A DNA stretch of 64,000 bases from Pseudogymnoascus destructans (GCF_001641265.1 NW_020167520.1:1612001-1676000), one strand, 5' to 3'. Shown: positions 13,001 to 23,944, counted from the first letter of the stretch. The notes: generated by a model not told the origin, from the letters alone. Numbers and translations: made by a program.

Positions 13001-15390
13001 GCGCGGACAGAGTGCATATTCTCCAGCTCGCTCTTCAGTCCGTCCGCCTGGCGACGCTGCACCTCAATGACCTGCGCCTGCTCGTCGAGCTGCCTCTGCA
13101 GCTTCGCGACCAGGCCATCGGCGCCGAGCTCGATCTGCGCCTTCGCCTCGTCGCGCTCCGCCATCGCGGCATCCGCAACCTGGCGCGCCTCTTGGGCCTC
13201 ATCCAGCGCCTGTCGCGCTTCTGAGTCAGTGTGCAACTTGTCGAGCAAGCTCTGCACGGTGAAATTGAGAGACTGCTTGAGGTCCATGTCCGGAAGCCTC
13301 CGGTCCATAGCGACGTAACTGAGCATCGAGTCGACCAGCTGGAACATCCGCAGCCGCTCCTCGCCATCATTGTCTCTGATGAGCAGGAGATGCTGCAGCG
13401 CAGAGACAAAGTAATCCTGCGTCCGGCTCCCATTGACCTTCTGCATGATTGCATTTACAATCTGCGTCGGGTCACTAAGATCTTGAACCTCCGGCTCCTC
13501 GCCATCTTTCATGCCACTGTTCTCTCGCTCCAGGAGGTCCTCATAGTCGATGGCCTCGTTCTGCCGGAACTTCTCAATCTGCTTGTCGATATACTCGTAC
13601 TGGAAGCCCTCCATCTTCGTCAGGATCCGCTTGATCCCGCATGCCGTGAACTGCGCGCGGATGTGCACCCGTAGCTGCAGGTCCTTGTCCGGCGCGTCGA
13701 TGGTCATGTTGAGCAAGACGAGGGTCGCAACGGCGTATTCCATGAGCAGATTCTCCATGCCGATTCCGCCGCTACGGACTTCCTCGCTGGCGCCGACGAG
13801 ACTGCCCATCTTCCCTCGGCCATCGATGGTGACTTCGACTATCCGCATCCATGCGTCGAACCGGCCATTCTCGCCCATCTGGTTCTTCACATGGTCCATG
13901 GCTTGAATTACGCGGAGATGTCCTTCGCCCTCGCCCCAATGGCACAAGAACGTTAACATCTCACTCACAAGCTTTCTGGTCGTGAGCCTCGGCGAGATCA
14001 AGGAAGTCGCCAGCGCAACAATGACTTGCTGGTGCTGAAGCGCATCATCAGCGCCATACTTGTTGTTCAAGAGAGCCTTCAAGCACTTCAGGATATCGTA
14101 CTCCCGATCCAAATCCTTGTCGCTGGTATTCCCATCAGCAGGCGCTGGTCCATTAGCCTGCCTGCGGTTGATCTTCCCAAGCACATTCGTCAGTGCGACC
14201 TGGCCCTGGCATTCGACGAAAGTTTTAACCCAGCTGATCGGCTGCGTCCGTAGACTAACAGCCAAACTAGCCAACTGCTTCTGCGTAATGCTGTTATCCA
14301 TCACCTTCCGGACAAACCATTCCGGCGTTCCCTCCTCGTCGGCGTTGGCCAGCATTATCTCCGCCTGTCCATATATGCCCGACTGCCTCGCAGTTGTCCG
14401 CCGCTTCTGCTCCCCCTGCCATTCCGTAAGGCGATCCTGATATACAAGTGTCCACTTCTTCCCGGGCGGATAGGCCAACATCTGACGCCGTGCCTGGTCC
14501 GGTAGATTATGCCATCCTCGCTTCTGCATCAGAGCCAAAAACTGCTGCTCAATGACCCGCTCATCTGCCGGCTTTGTAACGTCGAAGTTTGACGGTGATT
14601 GCATCATGGTATCTGGTCGATGGTATGGCATTTTAGTGGCCCGATGCGAGTCTCGACTCGAGGCTTGTGATGGTGCTAGGGAGGTCTGCGAGGCCGACGG
14701 CTGTACAGTCCTTGACGAGCCATTCGAGGAGAATACGCTCGCCCTCTCAGCTGCAGAGCCCACACTCTGCTGATCAAAAGATTGCCGAGGATACGCAGCG
14801 GAATTGTTCGTCGAGTATGTCGAGTAGGAGTCGTATCGTGGATTATGATTCGCATTCGAGCTACCAGGCCGTTGTGCCCCACCGGGTCCCCATTGCTGTA
14901 GTTGTGTCATCCTATTCCCCGTCGACGCCATTGTAATATTTGCAGAATTCGGAGGAGGTCGCGGCCCGGAGAGGACATGCGTCGAACTGTTTTGTTGGTT
15001 ATGCCCGCTCGATGGATCGAAGACTGGATAGTGGTGGTAGTCCGAACCGCCCATATTCAAGTGATGTGGTTGCGGATCTCTCCGCATGGGCATTTGGTCA
15101 CCCCTCGGAAGATAATCAACCGGTATCGGTGAGCGTCCATCGGGCGCATGGTCGTATGGCATCGACGATATAACGCCAGACATTGAATCTGTAGTTGGTG
15201 ACGGGAGCTGGTCAACCGAGGCAATCGAGATGCCTCGAGCGTGCCGCGAGGTTCTCGATGCAACCGATCCCTTGTCCTGGAATTCCGACCCGAATTCGTC
15301 GCTGTCCTGCCTCCTGTCCTTCTTGCTGCTCCTCGAGAAGAAAGACTTGCCGCCGGAGGATTGGCGTGCCTTGCTATCCGACCCTGACAT
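10056..15390 (-). CDS. Diaphanous-related formin (Bni1/SepA type)
   Basis: Exons 15390-11772 and 11704-10056 give about 1,755 residues. The intron 11771-11705 (GTAAGT..TAG) joins ARTF to QISLSKFSAYS in phase. Order of domains: Ser-rich N-terminus with nearby NLS-like basics; GTPase-binding/FH3 region (about residues 270-690, with WHNLPDQARRQML and ISWVKTFVECQG); coiled coil (about 730-830); FH1 with long polyproline blocks encoded at 12100-12400; FH2 actin-nucleating domain (about 1130-1570, containing LDIGNYMND and GFKLSSLARL); and an acidic/basic C-terminal tail where a DAD is expected. Formins nucleate and processively elongate actin for septation and polarised tip growth under Rho/Cdc42 control. 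I chose the start MSGSDSK; a Met seven codons upstream is possible. Confidence 0.95.
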
Positions 15391-16383
15391 GGTGAGTAGC
15401 GGTCTGCCCACCCTAGAAGGTTTCCTTGGCCTTTATTTATCAGTCGTGGTGTAGTCACCCGACGCGCCTTGTTCGTGTAGTGTCGTTACTGCAATCATTG
15501 AAGTCTCATGTCATGCCCCTCTTTGGTGCTGCCCTGGACAGTGGGTATATCTATGTTGTTTTGCGTCTGGGTTATCTTTTTCGATCGGTACTATACAAAA
15601 ACAGAATGTCGAGCGACGTGACCTGGAATCTGTGCGAAGGGAATCAGCATCAAAGAAGTTTCCCAGGATTAAGGGTCCCCTCGCGTCGTTGGGCTGGGCG
15701 ATTCACTAAGGGGGTGACGAGGCAAGGCGCTTACCTCGACGTGGATATGCAAGCAACGCTACGCAGAGTATGTTTCGCGTCTGGCTGTGGTTTGGTCGGA
15801 AAAGGAAGTAATCGAGATTAGTCCAAATGATGATCGTGCAATCGAGAGCCTATAGTGTAGGGGTCCTCTGTTGGGCGTGGGTCAGTATAAAGTTATGCTT
15901 TTGGGGGGTTGCTGAAACCTTGCGAATGGTTACTTTATGGATATAGGCACAAGCCACAAGCTGGGAAGGGTTTCCTTCCCTCCAATGGGTGTGTTCGAGG
16001 GCCGTAGGAAGACCGATCTGCAGAGGAAGCGGCGGTGGGGGGGCACCGCAATCAGCGTAGGGCTATGATGAAGCCGCGAATATATATATGCCCAAGGGAA
16101 CAAACGTCGAAGAGCAGAGTGGTGATACTCTATTATATCGTAAGCAGCTGAGGGTCAGCAAAGAACAGCCTTGTGTGTTGTGGCGTTGATGTGTCTCTCT
16201 TTTCCAGATTATATGGCTGATGCTTGTTACTTCTTGTGTTATGACACACTAGCTACTTTAGCCACGTAAAGCCACACCACTCTATTATTACAAGTTACCC
16301 CAGGCTCGGCGCTTCCACCGCCGTCATCTCCGCCGCCGCCGCCGGCCGTGACAGGGGCCGCGCCATCCCGAACCTTCCACATC
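15391..16383. other. Formin 5' flank and upstream region of the membrane-protein gene
   Basis: About 1 kb with no gene I can support. Several short ORFs have no protein-like composition. It probably holds the formin 5' UTR and promoter. Confidence 0.5.
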
Positions 16384-16550
<167 letters not shown>

Positions 16551-16600
16551 ACCTACACTACAATATCATCATCGACATACTTACTATAGCCCCCCAATCC

Positions 16601-17214
16601 ATGGCCACCACCGAGCATCATTACGCCCACCACGCCCGCCTGCCCACCACCGACGACAAACCCTACTTCCCCCATCCCGCGCCCCCAGAAACCCCAAGTC
16701 CTCCCCAGCCGCCATCCCCAACCATGCCCTCCGCCACGACCACCACGCTCCTCACCACCTTCCTCGTCCCCCTCGCCGTAGCCGCCGCCCTCTACCTCCT
16801 CCTCGCCTTCGCCCTAATCCCTCTCTACCAACGGCACCACGCGCGCTACGCCTCCTACCTCCCCCTAACGGCCCTCTCAACCTCGACCTCCACATACCGC
16901 ACACGCATCCAGGCCAGCATCGCAGAGTACATGTTGCCGGTGGGTTGGCGGACGGGTTTCGATTCGCAGGAGTACCCGGCGGATTCGCGGTCGGGAAGCG
17001 AGGCGGGGGATGAGGCGGGGGAGGAGCTGTATGAGTTTGTGGCGGGGAGGAGGGTGGGGGTTAGTTTGGATGCGAGGAGGGGGGGGGCGAGGAGGTGAGT
17101 AGGTTGAGTAGGGATTTGGAGGAGGGGTTTGCGGATGATAGTAGTGAGGAAGGGGATGGGATTGAGAGGGTTAGGAGGACAAGCCACTCGCCTGGCAAAG
17201 GGCGATCGTGTTAG
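16601..17214 (+). CDS. Small single-pass membrane protein, frame disrupted in a G8 run
   Basis: From ATG 16601 the frame gives a Pro/His-rich N-terminus, one strong transmembrane helix (TTFLVPLAVAAALYLLLAF, about residues 50-70) and a basic juxtamembrane YQRHHARYASY, then an acidic tail. The frame stops at 17096-17098 just after a G8 run at about 17080-17088. One G fewer would continue in an acidic, Ser-rich tail (EEVSRLSRDLEEG) to TAG at 17212-17214, which overlaps the hairpin at 17212. I do not recognise the family. It may be a conserved fungal orphan whose C-terminus was replaced by the repeat insertion. Confidence 0.6.
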
Positions 17215-17242
17215 GAATAATTACTACTAGTAATTATTCCTA
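17212..17242. repeat. Perfect 14-bp inverted repeat with 3-nt loop
   Basis: Arms 17212-17225 and 17229-17242 (TAGGAATAATTACT and its complement) flank the loop ACT, followed by a T7 run. This could be the end of a small inverted-repeat element or a 3'-end hairpin. It marks a sharp change from GC-rich gene sequence to repeat DNA. Confidence 0.85.
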
Positions 17243-17270
17243 GTTTTTTTCCTTAGAGCTTTCAAGCCCT

Positions 17271-17515
17271 ATATGTGGAAGGAACGAATACCAACTAAAG
17301 CCTCAATCGCAGCCTCCTCAAAAGGTTTCAGTACCCTATCTATATACAGAAGGAACGATTACGAAGCAAGCTTCATCGCAGCTTCCTCAAAGCTTTTGGA
17401 ATTTATATACGGAAGGAACGATTACCAAGCAAGCCTCATCGCAGCTTCCTCCGGACTTCCTACACCTATATATGGAAAGAACGGTTACCAAGCAAAATAT
17501 CTGTTTGTTGCTTGA
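17271..17515 (+). repeat. 63-bp (21-codon) tandem repeat inside an 80-codon ORF
   Basis: Units start at about 17271 (71 bp), 17342 (63 bp), 17405 (63 bp) and 17468 (partial). Each begins ATATRYGGAAGGAACG and includes a TCATCGCAGCTTCCTC core. The two full central units are 63 bp, so the ORF 17273-17515 stays open and encodes repeats of the type YGRNDYQASLIAASS. No start context, signal or homology supports a real protein, but the multiple-of-three period keeps the possibility open. Confidence 0.8.
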
Positions 17516-17675
17516 GAAAGAGGGGTTTGTTTTTCGAGGTGTTTTGGATGTTATTGATAGTAGGTTGGTATATGCTACTGTTGGTGAATAGATAGCTATG
17601 TTATTGCTGGTGGCTAGTAATATGCTATTGCTACTAGCTACCAGCTGTAATCACCTAGTCTTTGTCACAATACAC

Positions 17676-17861
17676 CAGGTGGACATGCTAGTCAAGATGC
17701 ATTCAGGAGAACTATCTATCTCAACAGCGCTCGCATGTCTTTTCAAACGTCGGCGTTCTCATATATGTCTTTGACATCGAATCTCGCGACTTCGACCGAG
17801 ACCTCCTAACCTACCGCTCCATCATCTCTGCCCTGTCGCAATTCTCACCTACATTAGATCC
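17676..17861 (+). pseudogene. GTR1: Truncated GTR1 (Rag GTPase) fragment
   Basis: In frame from about 17712 the sequence reads LSQQRSHVFSNVGVLIYVFD, then IESRDFDRDLL and SIISALSQFSP, the middle of the Rag-type GTPase Gtr1 after switch II. Upstream, GGHASQDAF recalls the conserved GGQDAF motif but needs a one-base shift at about 17702-17706 to join. The exon ends at 17861 with a plausible GTAAGC donor, but no NKxD-containing continuation follows. P-loop, switch I and the roadblock domain are absent. This is a decayed fragment abutting the repeat region at 17.2-17.5 kb. Confidence 0.75.
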
Positions 17862-18116
17862 GTAAGCCCCTCCTCCTCCCCCAGCCAATTCACCGAGCTC
17901 ACCCGAACGACGCAGTTTTCCTCATCCACCACCCGCAATGCGCGGCTCCCCGCCGCGCCATTCGGTGCATTGTCGTCCAAGGCACTGGCTACGAGACCGC
18001 GATTCGTGCAATCTCCGTCCGTTCCTTCCTCGGAATGGCGCAGATGTCCTCTAGTCAAGGAGGTGGATCTCAAAAATGCGAGCCCCTACCGCGCCGACAT
18101 TGTGACCGTGCAGCAG

Positions 18117-18410
18117 ATGAAACAGCGCCAGGAGGCGCCGACGATGAGAGGCATCTTCGCCGCGTTGAATGATACGGTTGAGGGCGCGAAGAAGTCGGCT
18201 AGGGAGGTCGTGAAGACTGCGAGGGAGATGGCGGGGCAGCAGGAGGCGCTGGGGAAGAGGACGAAGGCCCAGTTGGCGAAGGTGAAGGAGTATGAGAAGA
18301 AGAGGAGAGCGGAGGAGGCGGCGAAGGAGAGGCAGTTTAGGGAGTGGAGGAAGGCGCAGAAGGAGGTGGAGAGGGGGAGTAAGGGGTTGCCACCCCTGAT
18401 GGGTTGGTAG
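18117..18410 (+). CDS. Hypothetical Lys/Glu-rich coiled-coil protein
   Basis: ATG 18117 opens a frame (MKQRQEAPTMRG...) to TAG at 18408. It has an amphipathic helix (FAALNDTVEGAKKSAREVV) and a long charged helix (KVKEYEKKRRAEEAAKERQ). The same frame is open upstream to at least 17850 in Ser/Thr-rich sequence reminiscent of a transit peptide, but no upstream ATG is clear, so the true start may lie in an unseen exon. Family not recognised. Codon use resembles the housekeeping genes, not the transposons. Confidence 0.45.
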   Translation: MKQRQEAPTMRGIFAALNDTVEGAKKSAREVVKTAREMAGQQEALGKRTKAQLAKVKEYEKKRRAEEAAKERQFREWRKAQKEVERGSKGLPPLMGW

Positions 18411-18895
18411 ATGTGGGGGGGTAGATTGTATTATAGGGGGGGGTGATGTGTATGTTGCATTGCATAGGGGGTGTTGTACTTGTATTTAATGGTGGTGTGC
18501 ACTACTGGGATAGTGGTGGTCAAAATGTGTACGGCATTTGTTAGATTGGATTGTACACTTTTACTATCCAAATCACTTTCAAATAGGTTCAGTAGTAAAT
18601 CTGGACAACTTCGCTGTGGATAAAGAAACTTGAGTTTTAGTTGAACTAGCTGATGTCGTAGATGCCGAAGTCTTGTCTCTCGATGGCGATGGCGATGGGG
18701 ATATTAGTTATGCGAAATGTTCCCTTACTCAAAAGTTGTGCAGTTTCGCGCCTGAAATCTGTTTGAAACACGGGTAGATCGCTAAACTGCACAACTTCAG
18801 GCAAATGCGGATAGGGGAATATTTGAGGTTTAATACTAGTAACCCGATTAACAATAAGAAACAAGTCATTCTTACAGCTCATTCATCTCTAGTGC
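18411..18895. other. Intergenic, contains one copy of an 80-bp direct repeat
   Basis: No gene supported. Contains repeat copy 18546-18625, and a short inverted segment around GTTGTGCAGTTT (18737) and AACTGCACAACT (18785). Confidence 0.5.
18546..18625 (+). repeat. 80-bp direct repeat, copy 1
   Basis: About 85% identical by eye to 20761-20842, sharing ACTTTTACTATCCAAATCAC and a core with CAGTAGTAAAT. It lies about 270 bp beyond the stop of the retropepsin-like gene. Confidence 0.85.
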
Positions 18896-20017
18896 TCATC
18901 CCCGCTGTCTCTTTCCGATAATCTCACGATCGTCTTCATCTTCGTCTTCTTCGGCAATGTCAAACTCCCTCTTCCTCTTCCTATGAGATACTGTACTTTT
19001 GCACTCCATCTCTTCAGCGCTGCCTGCCTCTGTCTTTGTAGCTCCGTCAGTTACAGCCTCGAGCCCTGAACTGAGGGGGGGTTGCTCTCCCTGCCGTTCC
19101 TCTGTGTCCCTCACTTCTCCCTCGCCCAGTCCAACAGTGACCAAGTCCCCGAGCTCGTCGATATACTCGTAAACCACTATATCCCCCCAGACATCGTTGC
19201 TAATATCCTTTCCCTTCGCCCGTAGTAGGCTTCTTGGAATGCTGCGGCAGTCCATAGCGTTTATAAATTGGCTCTGCCCGAGGATGATATACGAGCTTCC
19301 ATTCGGCATTTTCTCCTTGGGTATAACGGCACCAATTGATGCCATGTCAATTTGAGCGTTGCTAAGGGCAATTCTAACCTCTATCTGGACCCTTCTCGTC
19401 TGATCGTTACGGTATGGATCATGGATGGGATGGTCGAGATATTTTCTAAAGTCTTCCGTGAGAAGGTCGTCTGACACAATAGTGAAATGGCATCCTGTGT
19501 CCCATAGGATATATATATTCTTAATTTCCTGTGACATCGTCGTGTCATCATTATCGACGGCCTTCAATACCACAGTTGCCTTGACCATCGGCAGGTAACC
19601 TTCTGTGAGAGTAGCCTTGAGAGTGATGGGATACGGCTCCCTCATGTCCTTGAATGGGATCATGTTCTCTTTCAACCTCTTCGAGGTTGAAGGCTTTGGC
19701 GTCGGGATAGTCTCCGCATTGTAATATGTTCTGATAGGCTGTCCTAGTGGGGCTTCTCTGGCAGCTGTCTTCGATGCTTCCCAGCTTGCAACATTATCGA
19801 GGGCGATCTGTCGGAATCTTTCTTTTTGTTCTTCAGTCCGGGATCTCGATACAATAATCGTATCGTCTCTATCACCCAATGCCGCTTCGGTTGCGTGGAC
19901 AACATAACGCCAGGTTGTGCTCTTGGGGACGGTCACGGCAACGTCGTCGTATTTGCTTCGGATATTCGTTGCGACTTGCCGAAATAGCTCGCCGGGGGTT
20001 GAAGTTACAGTGTCCAT
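18896..20017 (-). CDS. Retropepsin-like aspartic protease domain protein
   Basis: A single uninterrupted frame of 373 residues. A basic, Thr-rich region is followed by an aspartic-protease-like domain: strands TLKATLTEGYLPMVKATVVL, then ILWDTGCHFTIVSDDLL with DTG at residues 173-175, then IGAVIPKEKM and a second hydrophobic motif SYIILGQSQFINAMDC near 245-258. The C-terminus is acidic with a basic nuclear-type patch (RKRKREF). One DTG per chain fits a retropepsin-like homodimer. There is no RT, integrase or zinc knuckle nearby, so it looks like a free-standing retroelement-derived or Ddi1-like domain gene. It is intact, unlike its neighbours. Confidence 0.7.
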   Translation of the reverse strand: MDTVTSTPGELFRQVATNIRSKYDDVAVTVPKSTTWRYVVHATEAALGDRDDTIIVSRSRTEEQKERFRQIALDNVASWEASKTAAREAPLGQPIRTYYNAETIPTPKPSTSKRLKENMIPFKDMREPYPITLKATLTEGYLPMVKATVVLKAVDNDDTTMSQEIKNIYILWDTGCHFTIVSDDLLTEDFRKYLDHPIHDPYRNDQTRRVQIEVRIALSNAQIDMASIGAVIPKEKMPNGSSYIILGQSQFINAMDCRSIPRSLLRAKGKDISNDVWGDIVVYEYIDELGDLVTVGLGEGEVRDTEERQGEQPPLSSGLEAVTDGATKTEAGSAEEMECKSTVSHRKRKREFDIAEEDEDEDDREIIGKRQRG

Positions 20018-20760
20018 GATTAGTCGTGCTCTTCTCTTGAATTCTTATAATTGTAAGTATTTCTTGAAGCGGAAAAGGACAGTAGTGATATGATGATGCT
20101 CTTTATGACACATTCCGAAATGGATAATTAAAGTCACGTGATCTGGGGCGTTGGTCGCTAGCTCTTGCCATCCGAACCTTATTTTGGTAGTAAACCACGC
20201 TAAGACCAAAACGGAATAAATGGTTCACCTTAGCTATCATCCGCGTTCCATTTCAACGACTACGATCTCCATCCATTTCTCAGTCCATCTCTCTGTTGAG
20301 GATTGGGGGATTGGACGGGGAACCCGGGAAGTACGCCCGTCGTATATTCCCAGAGGTGCCCCGCACGGCTGGGCGGGCGAGACGCGGGCTCGGCTGGTGA
20401 AATGAGCGGTCAGAACTCAGGGGTCTGACCGTGCCCCAGGAGTCCTCTATATAGTCACGTAGCCCATTAGATAGTTAATTAATTCAATTGACCTACATAC
20501 TCTATTCTACTGTTTTGCCGTGGTGATACCAGTCGGCACCGTCTGCACTTTGGGAGGCCGTAGGATATCGAAGGATACCACACTTTTTGGTGTGGATTCC
20601 CGTATTCTCTGTTATTCCCCAACACTCTATCCACACTACAACGCATGATTACGACCGCAAGATGGCTGGCTGTTATGAGCCCCCCACGATGTGGACCTCT
20701 CTCCACCTATTTTACACCAGGCAAAGTATTATTTCTTGTTAGGAAGGCGGCCTGTCCTAC
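20018..20760. other. Upstream region of the retropepsin-like gene
   Basis: About 740 bp without a supported gene. It contains CACGTG at about 20134. The ORF at 20479-20706 on the minus strand has no protein-like features. Confidence 0.4.
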
Positions 20761-20842
20761 TTGGACTTGTCCACTTTTACTATCCAAATCACTCTCAAAA
20801 CAGTTTCAGTAGTAAATGTGGACAACTTTGCTGTAGATGAAG
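20761..20842 (+). repeat. 80-bp direct repeat, copy 2
   Basis: Partner of 18546-18625 in the same orientation; it begins 71 bp beyond the stop of the decayed gene at 20913-21986. The two copies enclose the retropepsin-like gene. Confidence 0.85.
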
Positions 20843-20912
20843 CGTATGTACACAGCAAACCAGCCCGCATTAAACATCCCATTTCAGAAATGTTCATCCT
20901 CTCGTCAACTTC

Positions 20913-21986
20913 CTAGTATGCGCCGTCTCCATTGGCGCTGAAAAAGTCGTCATCTCCTCCTTCACCTTCACCTCCTCCTCCACCTCCTCCTCCTCCTCCT
21001 CCTCCTCCTCCTCCTCCTCCTCCTCCACCACCACCATCTTTATCTTCGTCCAACCAAATTTCGTTGGCATCAACCGTTGCAAAGCTCTTCAGCTTCCGGG
21101 TGTTCTTCTTAGTTGCAAAATCGGGTGCCGGAGGGAGGTCGTCGAAGATCTCGACGACATCTTTGGTAGGGCCACAATTCATATATACTTTGTAGTTCTC
21201 TCGAATTACATCAGGTCCATGGGCATCTCCAGGACTCTGCGCGCCAGCCTTTGCTTGGACTAAGTATCGATAGATGTCATGCAACAAAAGTGCCAAACTA
21301 TAGTAAACAAGTTTCCTCATGCCAAGACGGAGAGCCTTTTCAGTCGGGTTCTGGCGCTACGCCTCGTTGAAGATGAAAGTGAAGTGGACGCAATGTCACT
21401 GGTCGCTCAAGATGTAGTAGATCATGTCAGTGGTAATCAAACTCTTCAGGTATCGTACACCAGCATGGTATCCTTTCGTCATACCAGTTCTGAAGGATTG
21501 TGAGTTGATATGAAGAAGGGTCAGGGTCTTTGTAATTTCGACCGCCCGTTTAATAACTCCATCAGCACTTCATTTGACATGTGCACGAATGGCCATATTA
21601 TAGACAACTTTATCGTTAGATCTCCGTGGTATCTATATTGATATAAGTATGTATGAGTTAAAGTTGAGGTTAGAGTACTTACTTATTGGTATCTTTGGGC
21701 AAGCATCGACCATTTCATGCTCTGGGACTTCATGAAACAGAAATTCAGCAGCGCGGGCTAGCTGAAGTGAATGGTGGGAAATGGAGATATTGTCATTTGG
21801 CTCAATCTTCAGTAAAGGGCTACCAATGGTAGGCTCCGTAGTGTTACTATCCAGATGTAGCTTCATGGGATGGTATGGCGGTGGTTTGGGGGTATTCTGA
21901 GCTGATGAGTATATCTTCATGTATTTGCATATCAACGACTTACGAGACCCATGGAAGCAGTCGATACCATAATGGGCACCTGCCAT
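20913..21986 (-). pseudogene. Decayed unrecognised gene with a poly-Gly tail
   Basis: The minus strand reads from ATG 21986 through MAGAHYGIDCFHGS, an optional 42-nt intron (21943-21902, GTAAGT..CAG), HHSLQLARAAEFLFHEVPEH, and a 3' part with PPAPDFATKKNTRKLKSF and DANEIWLDEDKDGG. A (CTC)n stretch at 20961-21024 encodes about 22 glycines before the acidic end. Between the two ORFs the frame stays protein-like but meets TGA, TGA and TAG, each one C-to-T change from CGA or CAG. The stop pattern and AT-rich flanks point to a point-mutated relic. I cannot name the family. Confidence 0.55.
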
Positions 21987-22095
21987 TGATCCCCCCTTGT
22001 GTTTACCAAGATCTGACGTGTATTGTCAAAATCGCCGGCATCACCATAAATAGGGACGAGGTGGTTGTTCATGACTCAGTCATGATGACTGTGAA

Positions 22096-22165
22096 GTTGC
22101 AATGCGTCTGTAAAGTTGTAATGCGTCTGTAAAGTTGTAATGCGTCTGCAAAGTTGTAATGCGTC
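22096..22165 (+). repeat. 19-bp tandem repeat, 3.7 copies
   Basis: Units of GTTGYAATGCGTCTGYAAA start at 22096, 22115, 22134 and 22153 (partial). The array lies between two decayed genes. No spacers, so not a CRISPR. Confidence 0.9.
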
Positions 22166-22432
22166 ACAATGCGTTGGTAAGAAAGATTGGAGTCTGAAGA
22201 CGAAAGTTCAACAGAACTCTTGAGAAGGAATGTTTGTAAAAAGGAAAATATTGTTGTAGGAGGTAGCTTGTTTATATGTGTCGCTGAGAAACAGTTCGCT
22301 AAGAGTATCAAATTCACTTCAGAGTCAAATCCGACTCTAGATATGACAAGATTACAACTCTTGAGTTTTAAATCTAGTAACGCTGTTTCATTCTTTGTCA
22401 CTGATCACCTTATCGCCGTTACTGCATTCATC

Positions 22433-23796
22433 ATGGCCTTTACGATGCTGCGACTACACCGGACTCGCCAACTCCTCACGATCCGACTCGGCGCGAGTCG
22501 GTGGGCGTTAGAAATCGCCCCCGAGAACGCGAATTTAAAGACAGAAGCTATCCGTTTGAACGGAGAGTTGGAGGCTGTTGAACTGGAAATCGAATTTGAA
22601 AAGGAGGATCGTGAGCAGGATGGAAACAAGGATGCAGCACTCGACGACTAGGAGGATACTAAGGAGGATATACAACCCGCTGGGCCCGAACTCCCAGGCC
22701 CGCTACCAAAAGAGGAAGAGGAAGAGGAGGAGATCGATGTTCATAGAATGTACACTTACAAGATGTTCAGGCAATACTGAAAGATCCCCAGATATGGGAC
22801 TTCCTGCGGCGAAAGTTTGCTGTCCTAGATATCAACAACTCACTTACGTCTCGTCAACTACCCGTCAAATGTGCCCAAAAGCTCTTAAAGGTGATCTATA
22901 TTACTCGGCATGCATGCCTACAAGACGACATCAAAAGTCACATGGCGTCTACTACGATCCTACGCTTCCCATTCAGCCAAGCTGAATGGGCAGCAACTCT
23001 CAAGAACGAGCAGAAGCACCTCCACGAGAGGATGTTAAAGCTCGCACTCGTGGATGGTATCATGGCCCAACATTGGGCAAAGTCCAGCATATCCGAAACG
23101 TGCAGACAAAAGCACCGTGGAACAGAGGATGGAGATCTGGGGAAAGCTCGTCGACGAGGAGCCTATCTGAAGTGGGTGGTTGCACCCGTGGCAGAATGCG
23201 TGGACTGGGACGGAATCACGAGGGGGAGGACGGTGCACGACAGAACCATCCAATTATGGATGAAGGCCAGCATCATGATGGTTGCCGACACGGCATGGGT
23301 CGAGGGATGAGATGAGCGCGGCAAGGATGGCAAGAGGGCTGGGGGGGATGCGGGCGGGATATCGGTTAAACAGGAAATGGGAACAATTCCCAGATGACCC
23401 TACATGGGCAGCGCGGTTGGATGGCGTCCTTGTGCGCATCACACAAGACCTTCGGCCGGGATAAAGACGTCCAAGAAACTTGTCAGGGCGACGCTCGCGG
23501 AGGGGGAGGCTTGGACTGATCTGGCTTAGAAGGGGAGGCCGAATCGGCCCAAGCCTCCCGCCCGATTATGCAGGAACCTCGGGAGCACAATCGGAGCTAC
23601 TGGGCAGCGCAGCAGCGCACCCAAGAAGAGAAAGAGAAAGAAGCCAGAGGAGATGACCGATGACCACGAGAGGAAGCGACGAAGGAGGAAGTGCCTAGCG
23701 GCTAAACACATCCTCCAGGAGGTAGAGGCTGGGAGGGTAGAGGAGGCATTGAAGTTGATGGGGAATAGGGATACAGTACTAGACAATAAGTATTAG
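22433..23796 (+). pseudogene. Frame-broken accessory gene remnant, family unknown
   Basis: ATG 22433 opens MAFTMLRLHRTRQLL... with a Glu-rich coiled segment (LNGELEAVELEIEFEKEDRE), hits TAG at 22649, then stays protein-like in the same frame (GPELPGPLPKEEEEEEEID) until TGA. Another frame then carries FPFSQAEWAATLKNEQKHLHE and WMKASIMMVADTAW (22891-23310). A third ends in a basic segment with KKRKRKKPEEMTDDHERKRR and LQEVEAGRVEEALKLM before TAG at about 23794. Three frames with stops between them argue for a decayed gene, or a multi-exon gene whose introns I cannot place. No known domain recognised. Confidence 0.45.
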
Positions 23797-23944
23797 CCGA
23801 TCGTGAATTTAGACGGAACCAGAAAAATTAAGAACACGAACAATTAAATCCTATAACAACAAATTATATTAATTAACCTTACAAATAAGTATATAGTAGT
23901 AATAGGTATATATAAATCAATTGTACTCTCTAGAAAATAAATAT

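Noticed and set aside
20540..20560. CTGCACTTTGGGAGGCCG, resembling the primate Alu consensus
   Set aside because: Only about 18 bp match, with no continuation; contamination or SINE is not supported.
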